Positions 1 to 11,300 of a stretch of 64,000 bases of DNA are shown here, in pieces. Origin of the DNA: Paenibacillus mucilaginosus 3016 (GTDB lineage Bacteria > Bacillota > Bacilli > Paenibacillales > NBRC-103111); contig NC_016935.1 of NCBI RefSeq assembly GCF_000250655.1, positions 6,590,001-6,654,000 on the forward strand, given 5' to 3'. The translations under genes were made by a program, and so were the position numbers. Positions within the stretch are counted from its first letter, which is position 1. The number at the start of each line of letters is the position of its first letter. The notes under the pieces were generated by a model, which searched no databases, was not told the DNA's origin, and saw nothing but the letters and a program-made list of their open reading frames with translations.

Positions 1-2630
1 GATCAGGGCCGCCTCGACCTCGTCCCGGCTCGAGAAGCCCTCCTGCTGCGAAAGCTGGAGCCACTCCGTCTCGAGCTCCTGCACAGCCGCAGCGGCAGAG
101 GCTTCCCCCTGCCGGGCGGCAGCTTCCGTACGCGCCGCATCCTGGTGCGCCGCCGAAGCCGTTTGGAGCGCATCAGCAGCCTCCTGAGCGGCGGAGCGCA
201 GCCGCTGCAGTTCTCCCTGCACCTCGCGGACTAGCCGGCTGACGTCCTCTCCGCCGACCCACTCCTGCAGCCGGGCTGCGCCCTGCTCGGTCTGCCGCTG
301 CAGCGCGTCCTGCTCCGCCGACAGCCGGACTGCCGTTTTCTCCGCTTCGGCCACCTGCCGCTGAAGCTCCTCCAGCCGCCGTCCCTTCTCTTCGAGGAAC
401 GTGACGCTCTTATCCAGCCGGGTGCGCAGATCCTCGGCCAGCCGGTCCTTCTCCTGCAGCTGCGCCGCCAGCTCCGTTACCCCGTCTACGGGGATGCCGG
501 GGAACCGCTGCTCCCAGCCCGCTCCGGTAGTCGCCCGGGCTGCGGTCAGCTCGCGCAGCCTCGCCTCCGCGCTGTCCAGCAGGCCCTGTGCCGAAGCCGT
601 CCGGGCCGCAAGCTCCTGCCCCAGACGCTCCGTCTCCCGGCTCTCCCGCGTCCACTGCTGCAGCTGACCGTGGAGCTCCTGCGTTTGCTTCTGCAGCTGC
701 GTGAGCGCTTCAGCCGCGTCCTGAAGTCCATTGCGGACGGCTTCCGGGTCCGCCGGGACATCATCGGCAGCGCCAGGCGCTGTGCCGGCCGCAGCCTCGC
801 GCAGCCCCGCGGCCTCCGGCAGCGCAGCGCTCTCCGCCAGGGCAGCCAGGCCTTCGGCCGCCGCCTGTAGAGCCATCAGCTGCCGGGCGGCGGCCGTCAT
901 CTTCTCGCGCAGCGGGAACTCGAGCTGCTCCCAGGCCTCGATAGCCTGCGCATGCCCTGCTCCGTCTGCCCCCCGGCCCGCTGGCGCAGGGTGCTCCACC
1001 GCGCCGCAGACCGGGCAGGCCTCGCCTTCATGCAGGTGCGCCGCCAGCTGCGCGGCCAGCACGCCGAGCTCCGCCTGCTGCTGCTCCCGGCGCAGCCGCG
1101 CAGTCTCCACGGGCACGCGGGCCGCCGCCGCAGCAAGCCACTGCTCCGTGCGCACGGCTTCGCCGCGCAGCGCAGCCAGCCGCTCGGCGCCGGGGAGCGC
1201 CGCTGCGCCTCCAGCGCCCGGCGCTCCTTCAGCTCCGCGCGCCTGCGCTCCAGCGCCTCGTGCTCGCTCTGCCGCTTGGCGAGCTCGGCCGTCTGCTCCT
1301 CGAGCTGCTTCGCCAGCCGGCCCAGCTCCCGCTTCTCCGCCACCGCCTCCTGCAGGAGGGTGCGGTAGGCGCTCGGCACCTCGGCCTGCTTCAGCTCGGC
1401 CTTGAGCTGCGCCTGGCGCTGCAGCGCCTTCTCACGCAGCTCCGCCTCGCGTGTGCGCTCCGCCCCGAGCGCGGCCAGCGCTTCGCCGCAGCGGGCGCCC
1501 TCGGCGGCCAGCGCCGCCAGCCGCTCGCGCCCCTGCGCGAGCTCGGCCGCGAGCTCCGCCGCCTGGCGCAGCTGCTCGAGCCGCGCGGCCAGCGGCGCCT
1601 CCTGCGCGGCCAGCGCGCCCTGCGCCGCAGCCTGGCGCTGCTGCGCGGCGGCCAGCGCCTGCTGCGCCGCGCCGAGCGCCGCCGCAGCCGCCTGCGCGGC
1701 TTCGCGCTGCTGCGCAAGGTGCGCCTCGGCGGCGCGCTGCCGGCGCACGAGCGGGCGCAGCCGCTCGGCCTGCGCCGCGCGCGCGAGGCGTGCGGCGAGC
1801 GCGGCGATGCGCGGCGCGTCGGCGGCGAGCGCCGCCTGGCGCGCGGCCAGCGCAGCGCGCTCGCGCTGCAGCTCGCGCACGGCGCGCAGCTCGGCCGTGC
1901 GTCGCTCGCAGTCCGCGAGCCGCTCGCGGACCGTGCGGGCGGCCTCGCGGGCTTCGAGCAGGCGGGCTTCCGCCGCCTCCAGCGCCTCCTTCGAGGCGTC
2001 GCCGAGGCCCTGCTGCTCCGCCTGGAGCGCGCGGATCTTCACGTCCGTCTCCTTGAGACGGCCGCTCGTCTTCGCGCTGAGGCGGTCGCCGTACGGCTCC
2101 AGGTGGAACAGCCGCTGGAGCATCGCCCGCCGGTCCTTGCCGGCCAGCGTCAGGAACTCGGCGAACTTGCCCTGCGGCAGTACGACCGCCCGGGTGAAGT
2201 CCGCCATCGCCAGCCCGAGGATTTCCTGGATGCGGCTGTTGACTTCGCCGGCCTTGTCGGCCAGCACGACCGCCTCGCCGTCCCGGAAATGAATCAGGCG
2301 CGTCAGGGAGCCGAGCACCGACACGTCTCCTCCCCGCTTGAACTGGCGGTCCACCCGGTACCGCTTCGGCCCTTCGGCCGACGTCAGCTCAAAGGTAAAC
2401 GAGACGGACAGCGACTGCTCCGCCTGATTCATGATCGCCTGCGTGCCGCCGTTCGCCCGCTCGACCTTGCCGTATAAGGCAAGGGTCATCGCATCGAGCA
2501 GCGTCGATTTGCCGCTGCCTGTCGGTCCGAAAATCCCGAACACGCCCGCACCCGTCAGCTCCGTGAAATCAATCTCCTGCGCTTCCCGGTAGCTCTGCAG
2601 CCCCGCGATTTGCAAATGTATCGGCCTCAT
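1..2630 (-). CDS. sbcC: Exonuclease SbcCD subunit C (ATPase), frameshifted and cut by the window edge
   Basis: SMC-like ATPase partner of the SbcD nuclease; the complex opens hairpins and protein-blocked DNA ends. The start at 2630 has AAGGAGG seven bases upstream. Walker A (GPTGSGKST) lies at residues 35-43 and the Q-loop (LPQGKF) near 151-156, followed by a long Ala/Arg/Glu-rich coiled coil. The reading frame breaks at about 1186-1196: the first frame then runs into Arg/Ser-rich nonsense and stops at 897. The coiled coil resumes one frame away, with the zinc-hook motif CPVCG at 1003-1017, and stays open to base 1. One missing base in the G/C run explains this. The remaining C-terminal ATPase lobe (signature, Walker B) lies beyond the window. 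SbcD is 174 bp upstream in the same direction. Real mutation versus sequencing error cannot be decided here. Confidence 0.9.
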
Positions 2631-2804
2631 GAAGAAGCCTCCTTTCGTGTTCCCGCTCCCGCCGGCGGAGTGTCCCCTTTGATCTGCAGAATGGATCCTG
2701 AAGCTGGTTTACGTTTCCCGACGGTTCCAAATCCTGCAGGCTTCCGGCCTCCTTCCGGCCGCGAGCTGCTGTTTCCCTTGATCTCAAGCGGCTCCCCTGC
2801 CGCC

Positions 2805-3983
2805 CTACACCGCTGCGTCGTCTTCTTCCTCCGCCAGCAGCTCCAGGAAGAGCTTCACGAGCTCCGGCTCGGGCTGGGCTCCCCCCGTCTGCCGCTCATA
2901 GAAGCGGCGGAACAGCTCGTCCATCGGCGCTTTGGTGGCCGAGACGGCCTCCGACTGCAGAACCGCCTCCATCTCCGGATACACAGGGCGGATATGAATG
3001 AACCCTTCCCGGGTCTGGCGCAGCTTATGGATCTGCTCCAGCGACATCGTCTCCGTCAAATGGACCTCGAGATCGATCCACGCTGTCGGGTCCTTCCCCT
3101 CTTCCAGCCACTGGTGCACTTCGGAGAGTCCGCCCTTGGCTTTCCAATGGACAAGCGGCCGGCCGCTCGAGAGGAACATCTCCTCCATCTGCGGCTCGGC
3201 TCCCGGACGGATGTCGAGTACAGTGACCGACTTGGCCTGACCCGCTTCCGAGAAGCTGTAGGCCAGCGGAGAGCCGCTGTAGCGCATCAGTGACCCCGCC
3301 TTGATGTTCTGCGGCCGGTGAAGATGGCCGAGCGCCACGTATTGGGCACCGACCGAGAGCGACTGGGTATCGACGGTATAGGCGCCGCCGACCTGAATCG
3401 GCCGCTCCGACTCCGTCTCCTTGCCCCCGAGCACATACAGATGGCTCATGAGCAGATTGACCGTGTCCGGCCGGAACCGCTTCGCCTGTTCCTCGGCGAT
3501 ATGGCGCACGCGCTCCGAATAAGCGGCTCGCAGCACCGTTTCCTCCGCTTCGTCCGAGAGCAGCTCTTTGAGCCGGGACTCCGACGGGTAAGGCAGCATG
3601 TAGATCACCGCCGACTCGCCGGTCCTGGCGATATGCGTCTCATGGACCCGCGCTTCCGGCAGGCCCACCAGCGTCACGCCAAGGCGGTCCGCCAAGGGGG
3701 CCGCCGCGGCCAGGCGGTCCGGGTGGTCATGGTTGCCGGCAATGACATACACCGGCCGCCTCCCCTGATCGGACAAGCGGGAGAGCGCGTCGTAGAACAG
3801 GCTCTCGGCCGCTGCCGGAGGGTTGACGGAATCGTAGACGTCGCCGGCCAGGAGCACAAGGTCGATGTTCTGGTCGCGCACCAGCTCTACCAGCTCGTCG
3901 ACGAACGCCTCCTGCTCCGGCAGCCGGCTCCGCCCTTCCAGGGTACGGCCAAAATGCCAATCGGCCGTATGTAAAATCCGCAT
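2805..3983 (-). CDS. sbcD: Exonuclease SbcCD subunit D (nuclease)
   Basis: Mre11-type Mn-dependent DNA nuclease that works with SbcC. The calcineurin-like metallophosphoesterase motifs are all visible: D8-x-H10 near the N-terminus, GDVYD at 47-51, GNHD at 83-86, a later MSHLY histidine and a GHLH motif near residue 220. At 392 residues it has the usual family length. It precedes sbcC and follows addA at a 45-bp gap, so addB, addA, sbcD and sbcC look like one repair cluster read leftward. Confidence 0.97.
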   Translation of the reverse strand: MRILHTADWHFGRTLEGRSRLPEQEAFVDELVELVRDQNIDLVLLAGDVYDSVNPPAAAESLFYDALSRLSDQGRRPVYVIAGNHDHPDRLAAAAPLADRLGVTLVGLPEARVHETHIARTGESAVIYMLPYPSESRLKELLSDEAEETVLRAAYSERVRHIAEEQAKRFRPDTVNLLMSHLYVLGGKETESERPIQVGGAYTVDTQSLSVGAQYVALGHLHRPQNIKAGSLMRYSGSPLAYSFSEAGQAKSVTVLDIRPGAEPQMEEMFLSSGRPLVHWKAKGGLSEVHQWLEEGKDPTAWIDLEVHLTETMSLEQIHKLRQTREGFIHIRPVYPEMEAVLQSEAVSATKAPMDELFRRFYERQTGGAQPEPELVKLFLELLAEEEDDAAV

Positions 3984-4028
3984 CCTATCTCTTCCTTCCT
4001 CTACCGAACTAGCCAGGTCGCAGGCCTG

Positions 4029-7000
4029 CTAGATCTGCACGATATGGGCCCCGTCAAACAGGAATATATACTTGGCGGTAACCGGCCGCTTCCAGATCGC
4101 TTCCACCGCGCGGCCATACAGATCGAGCTGCATCTTGTACCGGGCGGCCGCCGCCTGCGGCGAGCTGCCCTTGAGCCGGTCGGTCTTGTAGTCGACGAGC
4201 ACGAGCCCGTCCCCTTCATCGATCAGACAGTCGATGACCCCCTGCAGCATAACGGTTTCTTCTGCGGCCAGCGCTTCAACCGAAGGGTTGACGTCCGCCG
4301 CCCGCATGGCGAAGCTGAACGGCACCTCGCGGTGTAAGCTTACAGCCGACTGCAGCCGGGCCCCCAGTCCGCTCTCGAAGAATGCGAGGATGACCGAGGG
4401 ATCCACCATGTCCATCTGCTTCGGCGTGATGAGCTCCCGCTCCACCATCCGGGCCAGCGTCTCCCGGATGCCGGCCAGCGTCGGAGCCGGCTTCAGCGGA
4501 ATCTGCTGCATCACGGAGTGGAACACGGTGCCGCGCTCCGCCGCATTGCCCTTCTCCTGCTCGAGGAAGCGGGGCCGGCGCACAATCACGGGCCGGTAGC
4601 CCGCGCCTGTGCCAAGGGCTGCAAGCTCGCCCGACGCGATGGTTCCCTGCCGGCCGTCCGCCTCTCCCCACAAGGTCGGGGAAGGCTCGTCCGACAGCGT
4701 CTCGAGCAGCTTGTGATGCTCGGAGAGACGCTTGAGCTCCGTCACCGAGGTCTTCGACAGTACTTTGGAGGCTCCCCCGTCCGTATAAACCCAGTCCAGG
4801 CGGCGCCATACCTCGGCTTCATACCGCTCCGTGCCGTCCACCGGCTCGTAGCGCTGCACCTGCTCCCAACGCTCTTCGCTGAATTCCGACTGGGCGGCCG
4901 CCGCCTGCGCGAGCCCGGCGAACACGTCGCCCCGCAGCAGGTGGACATTCCACCGGGAGGCTTCCCCGGCCAGGAACGGCCGGGATTCGAAGTCCGCATC
5001 CGCCGCCGCGCGCAGCATCTCCGCATCCGGGTGCCGGATGACGGCCGGGCCGATCCAGTCAAGATAATTGCGCGCCTTGGCGAGCGCATCGTCGGGCAGC
5101 CGGGCATCCCGGTGCCGGACGAACCGGGTCCAGGACTTCGCCAGCTTCTCCGCCGACCGCACCGAGGCGACCAGGATCAGCTTCTCGCGCGCCCGGGTCA
5201 GGGCGACATAGAGCACGCGCATCTCTTCGGCGAGCATCTCCATTCCGATCTTGCGCTTAATCGCCAGCCACGGCAGCGTCGGATAGCTGACCCGGTTCAC
5301 CGTGTCCGTCAGCTTCGGACCGAAGCCGAGCTCCTTGTGCAGCAGGAACGGGTCGGTGAGATCGCGACGGTTGAAGCCTTTATTGAGCCCCGCTACGAAA
5401 ACGACGGGGAACTCCAACCCCTTACTCTTGTGGATCGTCATGATCCGTACAACGTCCTCCTGCTCGCCGAGCGCCCGCGCCGCCCCGAGGTCCCCTCCGG
5501 TGCGCTGCATCCGCTCGATAAACCGCAGGAAGCGGAACAAGCCGCGGAACGAGGTGTTCTCGTATTGGCGGGCTCGGTCATAGAGCGCACGCAGGTTCGC
5601 CTGGCGCTGCTGGCCGCCGGGGAGTCCGCCCACGAAATCCAGGACCTTCGTCTCGCGGTAAATCCGCCAGATGAGATCGGCTACGGAGCCTTGGGCGGCG
5701 TAATTTCTCCATGCGCGCAGCTGGCCTAGGAAATGCTTGAGCTTCTCCTGCACTTCCACCCTGCGGAGGAATCCGTCTTCTTCCCCGGCATCGCAGGCCG
5801 GCTCCGCATTAAGATCCTCGGCGGAGGATGTTTCCCGCCCTCCGTCACCGGCGCGTTCACTGGAAGAAGGGGGTACGGCCGCCGCAAGCAGTTCTCCGGC
5901 AGCCTGCTCATGCGGCAGTCCGTCCGTCTCGCCTGAGATGGCCGCCTCGGCTCCTTCAAGCCGGTCCTGGGATGAGTCATCCGCCAAGCGGTCCGCCTGC
6001 TCGGGAGAGACTCCTCCGCCTGCCTCTTCCTTCCGCTCCTCCCTCACATAAGCGCGCACCGCGTCATAGAACGGGCCGTGCGGCCGGCAGATCCGGATGT
6101 GGGCCAGCTCTTCGTCATCGAGGCCGGCCATCGGCGAACGGAGCACGGAAGCGAGCGGAATATCCTGGTAAGGATTGTCGATCACCTGCAGCAGGGAGAG
6201 CAGCATCTGCACCTCCACCGCCGTAAAATAGCCCGTGTTCAGCTCCGCATACGCCGGGATGCCCATCGCTCTGAGCTCTTCGATGAGCACAGGCCCCCAC
6301 TGCTGCGTCGCCCGGAGCAGGATGACGATATCGCGGTACGAGACGTCCCGCGTCCCTTTGCTGGCCTTGTCATAGACCTGCAGCTTTCTGTCGCCGTCCG
6401 CCGCCAGCATGCCGCGGATCCGCTGCCCGATGTAACGGGCTTCGAGCTGGACGGCCTCGAGCTCCGCCGTTTCGGCCGCCAGGTCATCGCCTGCGCCGCC
6501 TTCCTCCTCCGCAGACTGCTCGGAGGCGTCCGCTCCCGCTCCCCGGACGTCCTCATCCGCCGAACGGTCGATGAGCACCAGATCCGCAGCGAAGTCCTCG
6601 CCCCCCGGCAGCGGATCGGGGTAACCCGCCCCGTAGGCAAGCTCCGCCCGTTCGTCGTAGTCGATCTCTCCGATCCCTTCGCTCATCAGCTGACGGAATA
6701 TATAGTTCGTCCCGTCCACCACCTGGCGGCGGCTTCGGAAGTTCCTTGCGAGGTCGATGCGCTGGCCGGGTTCCGTCCCGTCGAGCCGGTAGCTCTTGTA
6801 CTTCTCCTGGAACAGACCCGGCTCCGCCAGACGGAACCGGTAAATGCTCTGCTTCACGTCGCCTACCATGAACCGGTTGCCCGGGGTCTCCCGCGCGATG
6901 AGCTCGACGATCGCCTCCTGCACGCGGTTCGTATCCTGGTACTCGTCGAGCAGCACTTCCACGAACTGCTCCCGGTACTCGAGCGCAGCCGCAGACGGCG

Positions 7001-8183
7001 TCAGGCCTTCCGGTCCGGCGCCCTCGCCGGAGAGAATCTTAAGGCAGTAGTGCTCGAGATCGGCAAAATCAACCAACCCCTTGGCCAGCTTCGCCTTGCG
7101 GAAACGCCCGCCGAACTCCAGCACGACCTCCACGAGCAGCCGCATCAGCGGAGCCACCGTCCGCAGCTCCGCCGCATACTGCTCCGGCGTCCGGGCGAAG
7201 AGCTCCTCCTTCAGGTCGCCGATCCGGTCCTTCGCTTCTCCGCGCAGCTCCTTGACACGCTCCTGCAGCTCCTTGTCGTAGCCGTCGCCCTTGCAGGCCT
7301 TGAGCTTCCCGAACGATGCCGTCTGGAAAGCCTCGTAGAGCGAAGCCCACGTGCCATGCTCCGCTCTCCCGCACAGCTCCCGGACGACGGACAGGTCATC
7401 CTGCAGATTGGCGAGGTACGGGTCCGGCCCTCCGGGGAGGTTCGCCGTATCCTCGGCCTCGAGCAGCAGCGCCTCCGCTCCCTGAAGCTCAACTCGCACG
7501 TATGCCTTCAGGCTTTGGATCCAGGGGCTGTTCTCCTCCAGCTCCGCCGTCTCGAACATGGCGGCACACGCCTGCAGCCAGTGCTCCGGCCACGGATGGC
7601 TCCGCGAGTCGTCGTAGAGCCGCTGGATCAGCTGAAAGAGCGCGTCGTCGCTCTTGTCGCCGCTGAAGGAATCGGCCAGCAGCCAGAACGGGTCGTCCTC
7701 GGGGGATGAGCCGTATTTTTCCTCGAGCAGGTCTTCCAGCAGGTCCTGGCGCATCAGTGCCGTCTCGGTCTCGTTGGCGATCCGGAAGCCCGGATCGAGT
7801 CCGATCCGCTGGTAGTGACGCTGAATCACTTCCATACAAAAGGAGTGCAGCGTCGTAATGGACGCCCGGGGAATCAGGGCCAGCTGCCTGCGCAGATGCT
7901 CCGATTCCGGGTTCGCGTTCAGCGCCTTCTCGAGCGCCTCGGATATCCGGTGCCGCATCTCGGCCGCCGCCGCCTTCGTGAAGGTCGCCACGAGCAGCCG
8001 GTCGACGTCGACCGGATCGGCTTCGTCAGCAATCCGGCGGATAATCCGTTCGACGAGCACCGCCGTCTTGCCGGAGCCGGCCGCCGCCGCCACCAGCATG
8101 GAATGACCGCGGATCGCGATCGCATTCCACTGGTCGTCGGTCCACGTGCTGCCTTCCGGCTTGGGGATGTAACGGACACTCAT
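4029..8183 (-). CDS. addA: ATP-dependent helicase/nuclease subunit A (AddA)
   Basis: Helicase-nuclease subunit of the Gram-positive AddAB complex that resects double-strand breaks for RecA loading. UvrD-type Walker A (AAAAGSGKT) sits at residues 32-40, the DEYQDT helicase motif II near 415, and the RecB-family nuclease motif DYKTD about 55 residues from the C-terminus. At 1384 residues it is longer than the roughly 1230 residues of the Bacillus protein. Much of the excess is two acidic, low-complexity stretches (about residues 541-568 and 714-804) placed between conserved helicase blocks. GGAGG precedes the ATG at 8183. The ATG overlaps a TGA (8180-8182) that closes an upstream frame, suggesting coupling with addB. 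Confidence 0.96.
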   Translation of the reverse strand: MSVRYIPKPEGSTWTDDQWNAIAIRGHSMLVAAAAGSGKTAVLVERIIRRIADEADPVDVDRLLVATFTKAAAAEMRHRISEALEKALNANPESEHLRRQLALIPRASITTLHSFCMEVIQRHYQRIGLDPGFRIANETETALMRQDLLEDLLEEKYGSSPEDDPFWLLADSFSGDKSDDALFQLIQRLYDDSRSHPWPEHWLQACAAMFETAELEENSPWIQSLKAYVRVELQGAEALLLEAEDTANLPGGPDPYLANLQDDLSVVRELCGRAEHGTWASLYEAFQTASFGKLKACKGDGYDKELQERVKELRGEAKDRIGDLKEELFARTPEQYAAELRTVAPLMRLLVEVVLEFGGRFRKAKLAKGLVDFADLEHYCLKILSGEGAGPEGLTPSAAALEYREQFVEVLLDEYQDTNRVQEAIVELIARETPGNRFMVGDVKQSIYRFRLAEPGLFQEKYKSYRLDGTEPGQRIDLARNFRSRRQVVDGTNYIFRQLMSEGIGEIDYDERAELAYGAGYPDPLPGGEDFAADLVLIDRSADEDVRGAGADASEQSAEEEGGAGDDLAAETAELEAVQLEARYIGQRIRGMLAADGDRKLQVYDKASKGTRDVSYRDIVILLRATQQWGPVLIEELRAMGIPAYAELNTGYFTAVEVQMLLSLLQVIDNPYQDIPLASVLRSPMAGLDDEELAHIRICRPHGPFYDAVRAYVREERKEEAGGGVSPEQADRLADDSSQDRLEGAEAAISGETDGLPHEQAAGELLAAAVPPSSSERAGDGGRETSSAEDLNAEPACDAGEEDGFLRRVEVQEKLKHFLGQLRAWRNYAAQGSVADLIWRIYRETKVLDFVGGLPGGQQRQANLRALYDRARQYENTSFRGLFRFLRFIERMQRTGGDLGAARALGEQEDVVRIMTIHKSKGLEFPVVFVAGLNKGFNRRDLTDPFLLHKELGFGPKLTDTVNRVSYPTLPWLAIKRKIGMEMLAEEMRVLYVALTRAREKLILVASVRSAEKLAKSWTRFVRHRDARLPDDALAKARNYLDWIGPAVIRHPDAEMLRAAADADFESRPFLAGEASRWNVHLLRGDVFAGLAQAAAAQSEFSEERWEQVQRYEPVDGTERYEAEVWRRLDWVYTDGGASKVLSKTSVTELKRLSEHHKLLETLSDEPSPTLWGEADGRQGTIASGELAALGTGAGYRPVIVRRPRFLEQEKGNAAERGTVFHSVMQQIPLKPAPTLAGIRETLARMVERELITPKQMDMVDPSVILAFFESGLGARLQSAVSLHREVPFSFAMRAADVNPSVEALAAEETVMLQGVIDCLIDEGDGLVLVDYKTDRLKGSSPQAAAARYKMQLDLYGRAVEAIWKRPVTAKYIFLFDGAHIVQI

Positions 8184-8303
8184 TCTTTGGGACCTCCTTC
8201 TTCCGCCGTACGGCCTTCATTCATGTCTGTCAGCATCGGGTCATTCTCCTCGCCGTTCTCCTCGAGCCGGAAGAGAAGCTGCCCTTCTTCCGGAAGATGG
8301 CCT

Positions 8304-11300
8304 TCATCCTTCTCCTGCGGCTTGCCGCGTCCCCTCGAGCTCCGGGAGGAGCCTTCGGAACGCGCTCCGCTTCCTCTTCTCCTCCGCTTTGCTGTTCTTC
8401 TTCGCCATAAGATCCCACGCCAATTCCTTGCCCATCTGCGGAAGGATCCGGTACTCATTGTCTTCGAGCTGCGGATCGAACTGGCAGACGGGTCGGAAGG
8501 AGCAGGTACTGCAGGCGATGTTCTGGCCCATCCGGTAAGGATGCACCCCGATCTCGCCGTCCGTCATCGACGTGCCGATCTCCTGGATCGTGTTGCGCAC
8601 GTGCTCCCTCACCGTGTTCCACTGCTCCTCCGACGCGACGGATGAGGTTTTGTAGAACGATCCGTCCGCCTTGAGCGCCGCAGGGAGCAGCTCCGAATGG
8701 CCGCTGGAGCCGGCAAGCCGGCTGTCCATGAGCGTGATGACATCCGGGTCGGCCTTGAGCAGGCCCCGCATCTTGAACCGCTTCTTGAGCTCCTTGTCGA
8801 TCTGCTCCGCCGTCATGCCGTTCTTGGCGTTCAGCAGCGGATTGTGCACGTGGAAGTACAGCACGCCGGCCGGCTCGGCTTCTTTGCCCAGCCACACCGG
8901 GGCATGGGTCAGAATGACGTCGAGGTAAGTCAGCATCTGCAGCGACAGGCCGTAGTACACCTCCGCCATATTCAGCGACTTCGCGCTCGACTTGTAGTCG
9001 ATGACCCGCAGCAGCGTCCCCTTGTCGGTGTCCGCGCGGTCGATCCGGTCAATGCGCCCCCGCAGCTCCATCTGCACCCCGTTCGGCAGCGCATAGTGAA
9101 GCGGAGGAATCTGCTGACCTGCGCCGAAGCCCACTTCGAGACCGATCGGCCGGAACTGCCCCCGCTTGGCGTGCTCGCCGAGCATCAGGGCGGCTCTGCC
9201 GACCACCTGTTTCAGCTTGCGGGCAATGTACAAATACCGCTCCGAGCTCAGGAGAATCTCCCCCTGAAGTCTCGGGGCCAGCGTATCGATGACGAAGGCC
9301 GCCCGCTTGGCGGACTCCTCCGGCGTCAGCGCGTGCCAGTCCATCTGCTCCCGCTCAGCCTGCTCCACGAAGCTGCTCAGCGCCGCATGGAACAGCTGGC
9401 CGACATCCGGCGCCTCGAGCCGGAAGATCCGCCGCTCCTTGAGCCGCAGCCCGTGGGAGGCGAACTGGGAGAACGGACAGGCCACGAAGCGCTCCATCCG
9501 GGACACGCTGGTCTGGATGAGATCTCCGTACAGCAGCCGGCTCGTCTCCGGCGACAGACGCATCGCCCCGCCGGTATACCGCAGCGCCTTCACCATCCGC
9601 GACAGTTCCTGGGCCTTATCGTGCTCGGGCAGGCGGGTAAACCAGTTGTACACCGACCACCATACGACGTTCATCGGGGCCCCGCGCAGCCACTGCCTCA
9701 GCTGAACCGACAGCAGTGAGAATGCCGGTCCCGGACGCGAGACGTATTCCATATGCTCGCCCGGGTGCCCTTCGGCTTCCGGATCGTGCTGCAGCAGCCT
9801 TTCCTTGACGGACGGGAACATTCGCTTGATCTGCCGGATGATATCCGACGGCAGCAGGCTGCGCCCTTCCTCATCCGCCAGCGGATAAGAGAGCCACAAG
9901 CCTTCGCTCGGCGTACAGAAGGCATAGTACATCAGGAACGATTCGTCGAGCAGCCTTCTGCGTCCGGTGTCCGCCGTCTCGAGCCCGCTCTGCGCGAGGA
10001 ACTCGCGCTCGCTCTCGGTCAGCAGTCCTTTTTCCGGCATCTTCGCGGGCATAACCCCTTCCGTCGCCCCGAGAACAAACGTATGCTTGATGCGCCCCGA
10101 ACGCGTCCGGTCCATGGACCCGACCAACACCTGGTCAAGCGTCGGCGGAACGAGGCCCAGCCGGATGCTCTCGAGACCCGTCTCCAGCAGATCCGTGAAC
10201 AGCTCAAGCGTGACCGTCTCCTGCCCCATCAGCTCCACAAGCTGGTCGAGCACATCCATCACCCGGTCCCACACCTGTCCGTGCATGCGCGCCGTCTCCG
10301 GCTCCCCTTCGCCCAGCGCCTTCTGGCTCCAATACTCGAGACGCTCCGGCACGCGGAGCCCCGTCAGGAACCCGTAGAGATGCTCGACGCGTTCCCGGAC
10401 CGTTTCCCTTCTCCCCTTCATTCGCCGGTACAGCTCGCCCATCGGAGCCGACACCTGTCTGCGGCAGGCATTGATCCGCTTCAGGAACGCCTCGTCCGCA
10501 GCCCGGGCTTCCCCGTCGTCCTCCAGCGTGGTCCGGTAGGAATAGGTCCAGTCCTTGTCGTCGGTCCAGCGGCTGCCCTGGATGCCGAAGGCAAGCACAT
10601 AGTTCTCGAGCTGGTCCATGGCGTGGCGGTCGATGCGGATTCCCGTCTCGGGATCGACATTCTCCCCCGGCATCGGGATGAAAAAGCCCGTTTTGATGCT
10701 GCGGAACACCGCATCATATTTCCAGTGGTTGCCGCATGCCTCGAGGGAGGAGCGGATGAGCTCGACGAGCGGATGATGAAGGATCGACCGCTTCACGTCG
10801 AAGAAATGCGGAATGCCGTAATCCTCGAATGTGGCCTTGATCAGGTCGCAGTACGACTCCATGTCGCGCAGGGATACCGAGATGTCCCTCCAGCGCAGAC
10901 CCCGGTCCCTCACGAGGGCGATGATATCGCGGGCGGCCCCTTCCACCTCGGCCCTTCTTCCCGCCGCCTGCGTTATATGAAGCGGCGAGAGGCTGCGTTC
11001 GAGCGGAACGACCGGACAGGGCTGCTTCACCCGGTCATCCCAGTGGGCTTCCAGGTAAGCGAGCATCGGCTGTGCGGCGAATCGGGCCGGAGGTGCGGCC
11101 GGCAGCACCACCGGCTCCAGCACGTCCACCTGCGCCTCCCGCAGGAGCTCCTGCAGCTTCTGCATCGTGCGCGCCGGAAGATGGAACAGCTCCAGCTCGT
11201 TCAGCGGCTCCCCTGGCAGATACGGCCGGTCCAGACAGAGCGTGATCGTCACCCGATCCGCGCGTTCCCCGAGCTTCACGAGGACCGCCAGCTCTTGGGG

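Noticed and set aside
897..1185. C-terminal end of SbcC in the first frame (Arg/Ser/Cys-rich)
   Set aside because: Typical out-of-frame translation of G+C-rich DNA; the zinc hook is in another frame.
1260..2477. Long plus-strand frames opposite sbcC and many other genes
   Set aside because: Leu/Arg/Ala-rich shadow frames with no ribosome-binding sites, caused by high G+C at codon position three of the opposite strand.
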